NCBI GenBank assembly: GCA_021819045.1
Contig: JAKASM010000010.1
Coordinates: forward strand, 1 to 7,830
Direction of reading: 5' to 3'
Length of the DNA stretch: 7,830 nt
Source: Microcaldota archaeon
GTDB lineage: Archaea; Micrarchaeota; Micrarchaeia; Micrarchaeales; Micrarchaeaceae
A program made the position numbers and the translations under genes. The notes beneath the pieces are model-generated. The model was not told where the DNA came from, did not search any database, and saw nothing but the letters and a program-made list of their open reading frames with translations. Below are positions 1 to 5,360 of this stretch, one piece after another. The stretch's first letter is position 1. Every line of letters starts with the position of its first letter.

Positions 1-588
1 CACCTCTATGTCTATATTGTCTATCTTGCTGCCAAGATCAGATACTGCTTGGGCATAGTTCATTCTCATCCTTGCAAGATGCTTAGGATTGTGGTTAAAA
101 GCCTCTCCCAAAGCTTCATATTCAACCTTCTCATTCTGTTCATCATTATAGCCCCATACATATACAATTTTTGTATTTGCAGAACTTTTCTGTATAAGGT
201 CTATTATCCTGCTGAGGTGCGGTTTCATCATTACTACTGCCTGGTCTAAATCATCTACATTTTCAGCAATCAGCAGGTTCCTTGCCCTGTAGCTTTTTGT
301 CTCGTATTTCGGCACTTCTGGAAGCACCTGCCTGAATACTATCAAATCAGGAGCCAGCCCCTGGGATATTCTGTCTTTTAACAGAGAGTATATTCCTAGA
401 AGGTTATCTTCACCAAAATAAGATACGCCGCCGCCCAGCTCGCCTATATTCCATATCCTTGCGCGCCTTTCAGGCTGTACGGAAGCGGTAGAATGCCCTT
501 TTGAAAACGCAGTGGCCCCTCTAATGAGGCTAATTCCTGTTGTATCCTCCTCCGCCATTAAACCAAGCAGAATTAAACGTGAAGCCAT
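1..588 (-). CDS. Unrecognised protein, N-terminal 196 residues (cut by left window edge)
   Basis: The frame is open from ATG at 588 to the window edge, so the C-terminus is missing. An in-frame TGA lies three codons before this ATG, so it is the most upstream ATG; a later in-frame ATG at 558 lacks a ribosome binding site. A TATA box (640-649) lies upstream. The chain opens with a short hydrophobic stretch (RLILLGLMAEED), then a Gly-rich turn ELGGGVSYFGEDN at 50-62. The sequence APDLIVF (79-85) ending in LPEVP (89-93), and IVYVWGYND at 141-149, recall the spacing of calcineurin-like phosphoesterases, where PDxVhhxGD and GNHD occupy such places. Here the GNHD-like site reads GYND, so the metal ligands are not convincing. 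Codon use and composition look coding. I do not recognise the family; the phosphoesterase idea is weak. Confidence 0.75.
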   Translation of the reverse strand, partial: MASRLILLGLMAEEDTTGISLIRGATAFSKGHSTASVQPERRARIWNIGELGGGVSYFGEDNLLGIYSLLKDRISQGLAPDLIVFRQVLPEVPKYETKSYRARNLLIAENVDDLDQAVVMMKPHLSRIIDLIQKSSANTKIVYVWGYNDEQNEKVEYEALGEAFNHNPKHLARMRMNYAQAVSDLGSKIDNIDIEV

Positions 589-639
589 CCATGGTCATCC
601 CACCGCTAAACTACCCCGTGCTTCTATTTTTTGGTAAGA

Positions 640-649
640 TATTTATAGA
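640..649 (-). promoter_or_regulatory. TATA box of the left-edge gene
   Basis: On the minus strand this reads CTATAAATAT inside an AT-rich patch. It lies about 55 bases upstream of the ATG at 588, predicting a leader of roughly 30 nt. It sits in the 102-bp gap after the heptose-kinase-like gene, so the left-edge gene probably has its own promoter rather than depending on read-through. Confidence 0.5.
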
Positions 650-663
650 TTCCTTTTTTCTTC

Positions 664-683
664 CGCCAAAGTTGGTAATGGCG
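664..683 (-). terminator. Hairpin after the heptose-kinase-like stop codon
   Basis: A perfect 5-bp stem (CGCCA/TGGCG) with a 10-nt loop begins 7 nt after the TAA at 691-693 on the minus strand. It is followed in the transcript by a purine-rich, not U-rich, run. It may be a 3'-end or stability element; a 5-bp stem could also be chance. Confidence 0.3.
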
Positions 684-690
684 ATTGCAC

Positions 691-1686
691 TTACAGCACA
701 TAAACTATTCTGCTGCCTTCGGTCTCAAACTCTACAGGTATCTCTCTCAGACCTCTCAGCAGCTTCCTTATGCCCTTCTGCTTTTCGCGAGGAGCAAGCA
801 GCATCAGGAAGCCTCCTCCTCCTGCTCCGAGTATTTTGCCTCCAATCGCGCCGTTTTTCCTTGCAGCGCTGTACCACATGTCGATGTCAGGGTTTGTCAC
901 CCCTTCAGCAAATCTTTTCTTAAGCATCCATCCATCATGAAGCAAGCTTCCTAACCTTTCCCAGTCATGCTCCTCAATGGCGTTCTTTGAGTCTTTTGCA
1001 AGGATCCTGACCCTGTCGTACTCCTCAAGCCTCTGCTCTACATTCCTCGCCTGCCTTGTGTGTATTTCAGCAGATGATCTCTCCAATCCTGTGTAGAAAA
1101 GCATCAGGTGCGACTCAAGATCCCTCATTGCATCATGATCTATCTTTATGTCATCAACCGACACGCTGCCGTCTCTGCCGAATTCCATATATTTAAGGCC
1201 GCCGTAAGCTGCAATGTACTGGTCCTGCTTGCCACCAGGCTCCTTCAGCCTTTCCCTCTCAATTAAGCACGCTTCATCAGCAAGCTGCCTCTGCGTTACA
1301 TATTCTCCTTTCCTGCCATGAAGCGCATTCAGCACCCCAACAAGGAAGCTGCTGCTAGACCCGAGCCCAGTACCGCGTGACGGTATCTCTGTAATGCTTA
1401 CTATTTGTATGCCGCCGCCTACTCTGAGTAGCCTCACTGCCTCCCTAACAGTTGGGTGCTCTATCTGATCCACTGATTTTAGAGCATTCTCAGTCTTTGA
1501 ATAGCTGACTCTTATCTCATCTGGATAGAAGTTGTTGCCTGCTATTACATATATATAGTGCCGTATTGCCGCATTGGTAACTGCACCAGGTCCGTGTTCC
1601 ATGTAGTATGAAGGTGTATCTGTGCCGCCTCCGGCAAAGGTTATCCTAAGCGGTGTTTTAGTCATTACAATCCTTTTGCTGTCCAT
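691..1686 (-). CDS. hddA: GHMP-family sugar kinase, D-glycero-D-manno-heptose 7-phosphate kinase type
   Basis: A complete 331-residue GHMP kinase. The N-terminal PLRITFAGGGTD (12-23) is typical of the heptose-7-phosphate kinase and related sugar-1-kinase branch. The ATP-binding motif PSRGTGLGSSSS is at 102-113, the likely catalytic Asp is D155 in GGKQDQYIAAYGG, and the C-terminal GHMP motif KILGAGGGGFLML is at 284-296. Known members phosphorylate D-glycero-D-manno-heptose 7-phosphate at the anomeric carbon, feeding GDP- or ADP-heptose synthesis in the cytosol; a related sugar phosphate is possible here. Length matches the family. The ATG is preceded at 1721-1730 by a strong TATA box, giving a leader near 12 nt. 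An HldD-like epimerase at 6440-7387 supports a heptose or surface-glycan role by inference. The superfamily assignment is firm; the exact substrate is not. Confidence 0.85.
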   Translation of the reverse strand: MDSKRIVMTKTPLRITFAGGGTDTPSYYMEHGPGAVTNAAIRHYIYVIAGNNFYPDEIRVSYSKTENALKSVDQIEHPTVREAVRLLRVGGGIQIVSITEIPSRGTGLGSSSSFLVGVLNALHGRKGEYVTQRQLADEACLIERERLKEPGGKQDQYIAAYGGLKYMEFGRDGSVSVDDIKIDHDAMRDLESHLMLFYTGLERSSAEIHTRQARNVEQRLEEYDRVRILAKDSKNAIEEHDWERLGSLLHDGWMLKKRFAEGVTNPDIDMWYSAARKNGAIGGKILGAGGGGFLMLLAPREKQKGIRKLLRGLREIPVEFETEGSRIVYVL

Positions 1687-1720
1687 ACCGCAGCCACACT
1701 CACAAGACTTTACCCATCTG

Positions 1721-1730
1721 ATATATAAAA
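1721..1730 (-). promoter_or_regulatory. TATA box of the heptose-kinase-like gene
   Basis: The minus strand reads TTTTATATAT, flanked by an A/T run, about 40 bases upstream of the ATG at 1686. Transcription would start near 1700, leaving a leader of about 12 nt. This is consistent with an independent promoter for this gene. Confidence 0.6.
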
Positions 1731-1806
1731 ACTTTTAGGTGCAAGAAAACCAGCCTTTCAATGCAGCGGATGAATTGGTTGCAGACAAATAAGCCATGTA
1801 CCTGTC

Positions 1807-1829
1807 ATGCCAGTTCTTTATCCTGGCAT
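1807..1829 (-). terminator. Hairpin after the thymidylate-kinase-like stop codon
   Basis: A perfect 7-bp stem (ATGCCAG/CTGGCAT) with a 9-nt loop lies 10 nt beyond the TAG at 1840-1842 on the minus strand, inside the 153-bp gap before the next gene. No clear U-run follows, so a role as a 3'-end processing or stability structure is as likely as termination. Confidence 0.4.
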
Positions 1830-1839
1830 ACACCCCTCG

Positions 1840-2556
1840 CTATGAAAACTCGGCACTTGACAAGTGCTGCCCTGAGTCGCGGCTGAGGATCCTGCGCTGA
1901 CTGTCTCTTTCATTATTATTCAACCTCTCCTTTATTATGCAGCACACAGTTTCGGCTGCACTCCGGATATCTGAAGAATTGTCTACTATGTGGAAATTGG
2001 CGCCCATGTATCCCCTAAGCAGCGCCACATGCCTTGAATCATCCTGCTCGATCATTAGCTTGTGTATCCTGTCCTTTCCCTCCTTCCGTTCCGCAAAGCG
2101 CTGCCTGAGTATACCGGTGTCTGCAGTCAAGTATATGAAAAGCTCTGGTCTAACCATGCCTGCCCATGCCGATATCGCAGAGTAGGCAAGCCTGGATGGC
2201 GCGTGCCTGGCAACTCCGCCAAGCGCAATGCTTGCGGCATCCATCATGAACGAGAATGCATATGGGGAACGCTGCAGCAGCATTACTTCATACCTGGCAT
2301 CGTTCTGCCAGGCGCTTGCCTCGAGTGCCACGTAGCTCAGGGTATGCCGTATGCCTGACACTGCAAGCTCCCTGAACGAGTTTATCTCGGTGTCTGGAAA
2401 CCTCCTCAATAGGCCTGCGAGCATGCCCTTCTCCAGGGCGAATGCCTTAGCATCAAGTGCAGGAATTCCATCCGACCGCAGCATTGACTCGACTTCATGC
2501 GATATTGTAGTCTTTCCTGAACAAGGCTTGCCATCCACTATAACCCTTAGGGCCAT
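1840..2556 (-). CDS. P-loop kinase resembling thymidylate/deoxynucleoside kinases
   Basis: 238 residues from ATG at 2556. The Walker A motif GKPCSGKTT is at 9-17, close to the N-terminus as in nucleotide kinases. LLQRSPYA (93-100) occupies the place of the DRY/DRS substrate motif. PELFIYLTADTGILRQRF (137-154), then AERKEGKDR, matches the thymidylate-kinase strand and arginine-rich lid. The substrate may be dTMP or another nucleoside or small molecule. The frame stays open to an earlier ATG at 2613, but the TATA box (2577-2590) lies inside that extension and its centre is 27 bases before 2556, so I place the start at 2556 with an essentially leaderless mRNA. The last 25 or so residues are polar and Arg-rich, beyond the kinase fold. 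The stop is TAG, followed by 34 open in-frame codons up to a TAA at 1735-1737. Confidence 0.8.
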   Translation of the reverse strand: MALRVIVDGKPCSGKTTISHEVESMLRSDGIPALDAKAFALEKGMLAGLLRRFPDTEINSFRELAVSGIRHTLSYVALEASAWQNDARYEVMLLQRSPYAFSFMMDAASIALGGVARHAPSRLAYSAISAWAGMVRPELFIYLTADTGILRQRFAERKEGKDRIHKLMIEQDDSRHVALLRGYMGANFHIVDNSSDIRSAAETVCCIIKERLNNNERDSQRRILSRDSGQHLSSAEFS

Positions 2557-2576
2557 ATGCGCTTTTTTGTGGCTGT

Positions 2577-2590
2577 GATATATATAGATT
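2577..2590 (-). promoter_or_regulatory. TATA box of the P-loop kinase
   Basis: The minus strand reads AATCTATATATATC, a strong archaeal TATA box. Its centre is about 27 bases upstream of ATG 2556, which puts the expected transcription start at or beside the start codon. This decides the start choice over the longer frame that begins at 2613. Confidence 0.65.
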
Positions 2591-2613
2591 TCGGCAAAGT
2601 TGGCTTTGCTCAT

Positions 2614-2860
2614 AAAGCCCTTTCTTGCTCAAGAGCGTAAAGAACTGCTCAGAAAGTCATTTGCCCTTAAGGCTCTTTGATTAGTTTATTGCTAATAACT
2701 ATTGGTATTATAGTGATAATTGCCATGATGACACGAAGAGTGCAAAGAATAGCAATCCACTCCGCCCATGCGACAACAAAGCGATCGCATAACTTATTGT
2801 TGCAACCTACCAAGCCAAAACTGCCATAAAGAAAGCGCCTTTGAGTGTGGAGGTCATATA
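2614..2860. other. Stretch without a confident gene
   Basis: I see no convincing conventional gene here. A short plus-strand frame at 2725-2829 (34 residues) has no promoter or ribosome binding site and looks random. On the minus strand the stretch 2667-2879 stays open in the frame of the small ORF at 2880-3017, after its TAG stop, and ends in a hydrophobic segment. It holds the palindrome GCGATCGC near 2782. It could be a decayed gene, a long 3' region or spacer. Confidence 0.4.
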
Positions 2861-2879
2861 ATCGGCAGCCTACGCCGAT
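2861..2879 (-). terminator. Hairpin directly after the small ORF's stop codon
   Basis: A perfect 6-bp stem (ATCGGC/GCCGAT) with a 7-nt loop begins at the first base after the TAG at 2880-2882 on the minus strand, and is followed by TATAT. It could mark the 3' end of the small gene. Its contact with an amber codon that opens into a long frame is discussed under findings. Confidence 0.4.
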
Positions 2880-3017
2880 CTATTCGGTTCCAATAACCAT
2901 TTTCCTAATTAAGCGCATATACCTGTCGTCTTTTCGACGGTGTTTTTCGGCATATATCTCTCTTATCATTTCGTGGAACTCCAGACTGGGGTATGCTGCT
3001 CCTTTTTCTTTCTTCAT
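2880..3017 (-). CDS. Small charged protein of 45 residues, function unknown
   Basis: The ATG at 3017 opens 45 codons ending in TAG. The peptide is highly charged: it begins MKKEKGAAYPSLEFHEMIRE and continues with a basic stretch IYAEKHRRKDDRYMRLIRK, probably one or two amphipathic helices. It has no signal peptide or membrane segment. A strong TATA box (3047-3060) lies 36 bases upstream, implying a leader near 10 nt, and an in-frame stop precedes the ATG. It is divergent from the nucleotidyltransferase at 3148. The charge pattern and position would suit an antitoxin or DNA-binding regulator, but I recognise no family. It could also be the front of a longer gene interrupted by TAG. Confidence 0.5.
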   Translation of the reverse strand: MKKEKGAAYPSLEFHEMIREIYAEKHRRKDDRYMRLIRKMVIGTE

Positions 3018-3046
3018 ATAGTCGCCTACTTACATAGTATAATTGC

Positions 3047-3060
3047 AGATATATATAGAA
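3047..3060 (-). promoter_or_regulatory. TATA box of the 45-residue ORF
   Basis: The minus strand reads TTCTATATATATCT, nearly the same core as the P-loop kinase promoter. Its centre lies about 36 bases before ATG 3017. Its strength is the best evidence that this small ORF is a transcribed gene. Confidence 0.6.
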
Positions 3061-3104
3061 CAATATGATATTTATTTATTTCTACGCAATGCCCTTATTG
3101 GCAA

Positions 3105-3116
3105 GCTATAAATATG
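3105..3116 (+). promoter_or_regulatory. TATA box of the nucleotidyltransferase gene
   Basis: GCTATAAATATG is centred about 38 bases before the ATG at 3148, predicting a leader near 12 nt. A second TATA-like sequence, GCTATATATAAAG (about 3126-3138), is only about 17 bases from the ATG. If used, it would start transcription inside the coding region, so it may instead be a decoy or an operator-like site. Confidence 0.5.
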
Positions 3117-3147
3117 TTGAATTACGCTATATATAAAGTCGATACTC

Positions 3148-3813
3148 ATGAATTACAAAACAAATAATAATGAGTACAATATACCCCTTTATGTATTTGC
3201 TGAAGTCTACGAGAAGCTTTCAGAGTCATTGCAAACTAAACCTATAGTAATAGGCGGAAGGGCGGTAAATTTCCTATGCTATAATGATACAAGGCCTAGC
3301 AATGATATAGACGTTGTTATAAATAAAAACCCGACAGACGCGGCGGCCGAATTGTCAAAAAACGGTTTTATGCTTAAAAGAAATGGACTTAAGGTTGTAG
3401 GTGCCTCATATTTGGGTAAAGAAGGGCTTAGCATCATACACAATGGGGAAAACCTTCACACAATTGACTTTTATTATTCTAGGCCAATAAACGGAATAGA
3501 AATAAACGAGTTAATAGATAACTTGATAGACATTAAGGTTGGAAAACTATCTGTTTTGGTTCCACGCCCGCCCATAATGCTGCTTCTTAAATACGATGCT
3601 GGGAGAGACAAGGACAAAAGAGACTTCAAACTACTGCTAGATAATTTTTATGCGGGCAGTATTGATAAATTTTTCCAAGATGAAAGAGAACTTTTAGATT
3701 CGCTTATGGAATCCCACAAAAATGACGGCAAGAAAATGAATAAGCTTTTGGCCGAATATTACTACTACAAAAGTGAAAATGAAGAAAAACTGAAATCGAT
3801 AAGGCGCAATTGA
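3148..3813 (+). CDS. Nucleotidyltransferase-fold protein, AbiEii/MNT toxin-like
   Basis: 221 residues. The polymerase-beta-type nucleotidyltransferase signature is clear: VIGGRAVNFL (34-43) supplies the GG helix turn, RPSNDIDVVI (49-58) the two metal-binding Asp (D53, D55), and HTIDFYY (104-110) the third (D107). The segment VPRPPIMLLLKYDAGRDKDK (138-157) matches the KL/K-A-x-RxKDK helix common in AbiEii-type and minimal nucleotidyltransferases. Known relatives transfer a nucleotide to tRNA or protein and often act as toxins beside an antitoxin, or in phage defence; others modify antibiotics. The C-terminus (about 165-221) is Lys/Glu/Tyr-rich helix. The gene is visibly more AT-rich than the sugar genes, suggesting acquisition. 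It has its own promoter and faces the 45-residue ORF divergently. The fold is secure; the substrate is not. Confidence 0.8.
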   Translation: MNYKTNNNEYNIPLYVFAEVYEKLSESLQTKPIVIGGRAVNFLCYNDTRPSNDIDVVINKNPTDAAAELSKNGFMLKRNGLKVVGASYLGKEGLSIIHNGENLHTIDFYYSRPINGIEINELIDNLIDIKVGKLSVLVPRPPIMLLLKYDAGRDKDKRDFKLLLDNFYAGSIDKFFQDERELLDSLMESHKNDGKKMNKLLAEYYYYKSENEEKLKSIRRN

Positions 3814-3857
3814 CTTGTTTGTATATTAATACTAATTTTATCAATTCATATGGAAAA

Positions 3858-3876
3858 CCACGCCGTTTACGGGTGG
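3858..3876. terminator. Hairpin between convergent gene ends
   Basis: CCAC/GTGG plus CCG/CGG pair around a 4-nt loop with a single bulged base, giving 7 bp. It lies in the 80-bp gap between the nucleotidyltransferase stop (3813) and the lhgO stop (3894), so it can serve either transcript. T-rich sequence at 3817-3845 precedes it on the plus strand. Confidence 0.4.
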
Positions 3877-3893
3877 GTAATGTCACTTATAGT

Positions 3894-5093
3894 TTAAGCT
3901 TCAAAAAGTTTGGCTATATATTCTCCTATCGCAAGTGACGATGTAGCAGCTGGAGATGGAGCATTCAAGACGTGAAGTGCGTGATTTCTTTTTAATATGC
4001 AAAAATCGTCCAAGAAATCACCATTCCTGCTGACTGCTTGCGCCCTTATCCCGCAGAAGTATTCTGTTAAATCGCGTTTCCGTATTGCAGGAACAAGCGC
4101 TTGAAGATTATTTGCGAAAGCAGATTTACTCATAGAAAGATAAAATTCACGCAATCCATATCTCCAATATTTACGTGCAATTCCATTAAAGCCAGGGTAA
4201 AATAGAGTCCCTAAGGTGTCTTTGATATTGAATTTCCATCTGCTATAACCTTCACGGGAAAACGAGATTGGTGCATTCGGACCCGCCAGAACATCTCCAT
4301 GCACTGTCGGTGTGAGGTGTACGCCTAAAAATGGAAATCTTGTATCGGGAATAGGGTATATCAGTCCTTTTATAATCTTATAATAATTTTTCTTAAGTTT
4401 ATAGTATTCGCCTCTGAATGGAATTATTCTTACCTTCGGGTTTTCACTGCACATCATTGCTATCCTATCGGACTGCAAGCCCGCACAATTTATAAGCGAC
4501 TGCGTTACTATTTCTCCCTTACTGGTCATTATCCTATAAGAGGTTGATTTCCTTGAAACAGCTTTAACTGCCGCACCTGTGAGCACCTCACAACCTCTCT
4601 CAATTGAATCATTTGCAAGGGCTGCAGCAACCAACCTGTAATCAACAATCGCAGTTGTTGGGATATGCAAGGCACCAAAGCCTGATGCGCAAGGTTCTAC
4701 CTCTGTTATTTTGTTTGCTGGTATGAATTTAACTTCTGGAATTCCATTTGCAGCAGCCTGCTTCTCAAGCTTTGCAAGCTGCAACAGATCCGCTTTTTTT
4801 GTAGCGATTATTAGCTTTCCGCGGTTTTCGAAATGCACGTTATGCTGCCTGCAAAACTCTTTCAACAGTTTTGATCCCTTTACACATAACAGTGCTTTGA
4901 GGGAACCAGGTCTATAGTAAACGCCAGAATGTATAACTCCACTGTTGTGGCCTGTCTGATGTGTCGCTATCTCAGTTTCCTTTTCAAGTATTAAAATCTT
5001 TTTATCTGGGTTACCAGATATAAGATAATGCGCAGTAGCCAATCCTAGAATACCGCCCCCAATAATCACTATATCTTTCTTTTCGTAAGGCAC
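3894..5093 (-). CDS. lhgO: L-2-hydroxyglutarate oxidase, FAD-dependent
   Basis: 399 residues, the usual family length. It oxidises L-2-hydroxyglutarate to 2-oxoglutarate with FAD, either as repair of a malate-dehydrogenase side product or in lysine/glutarate breakdown. The Rossmann motif IVIIGGGILGLATA is at 8-21 and the ribose-binding E37 ends the second strand. Family hallmarks are all present: HQTGHNSGVIHSGVYY (45-60), PFRGEYY (225-231), RFPFLGVHLTP (252-262), GPNA (271-274), GIRAQAV (348-354) and the C-terminal FAD-contact stretch NAPSPAATSSLAIG (377-390). The start is GTG at 5093 with GGGGT a few bases upstream; no ATG fits before the Rossmann strand. The upstream 5100-5140 is AT-rich and probably holds the promoter, but no single TATA box stands out. 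No pathway partner is adjacent. The electron acceptor (oxygen, quinone or other) cannot be read from the sequence. Confidence 0.93.
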   Translation of the reverse strand: MPYEKKDIVIIGGGILGLATAHYLISGNPDKKILILEKETEIATHQTGHNSGVIHSGVYYRPGSLKALLCVKGSKLLKEFCRQHNVHFENRGKLIIATKKADLLQLAKLEKQAAANGIPEVKFIPANKITEVEPCASGFGALHIPTTAIVDYRLVAAALANDSIERGCEVLTGAAVKAVSRKSTSYRIMTSKGEIVTQSLINCAGLQSDRIAMMCSENPKVRIIPFRGEYYKLKKNYYKIIKGLIYPIPDTRFPFLGVHLTPTVHGDVLAGPNAPISFSREGYSRWKFNIKDTLGTLFYPGFNGIARKYWRYGLREFYLSMSKSAFANNLQALVPAIRKRDLTEYFCGIRAQAVSRNGDFLDDFCILKRNHALHVLNAPSPAATSSLAIGEYIAKLFEA

Positions 5094-5148
5094 AGGTACC
5101 CCAAATTAAATATCGATATTAAAATAAATACATTTATCCAATAAATAT

Positions 5149-5218
5149 TAGGAAGTTGAAAATAGGCACAAGGCACATTGCAAATGAACACGGCCATATA
5201 GATAAATTCAACTCTCTA
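5149..5218. repeat. 70-bp MITE-like element or remnant carrying insertion-sequence ends
   Basis: Position 5149 begins TAGGAAGTTGAA, the first 12 bases of the neighbouring insertion sequence's terminal repeat. Position 5205-5218 reads AATTCAACTCTCTA, matching the opposite end at 12 of 14 bases. The two are in inverted orientation and bound 70 bp without coding capacity. The interior does not visibly match the ends of the full element. It may be a non-autonomous derivative or the scar of an older insertion. Confidence 0.5.
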
Positions 5219-5284
5219 ATGATAAAATAACCTATAAATTTATAATCAGGCAAGAATTAAAAAGAAAGGCTCAATAATAGTTTG

Positions 5285-5298
5285 TAGGAAGTTGAATT
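5285..5298. repeat. Left terminal inverted repeat of the insertion sequence
   Basis: TAGGAAGTTGAATT, an exact reverse complement of the right end. Confidence 0.9.
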
Positions 5299-5360
5299 TT
5301 ATATCGGTATCGTATTACCACCTTTTTAATGTTCCTAATTGTTTCGCCACCACATACGGG

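Noticed and set aside
49..249. Plus-strand open frame of 66 codons
   Set aside because: It is antisense to the left-edge minus gene, which has better composition, start context and TATA box.
540..954. Plus-strand open frames of 127 and 89 codons
   Set aside because: They lie mostly antisense to the clear GHMP kinase, with Ser/Leu/Cys-rich translations typical of shadow frames and no promoter.
2725..2829. ATGATGA resembling a C box of a C/D guide RNA, also the start of a 34-codon plus-strand frame
   Set aside because: No D box (CTGA) follows at the right distance, and the peptide frame lacks promoter and ribosome binding site.
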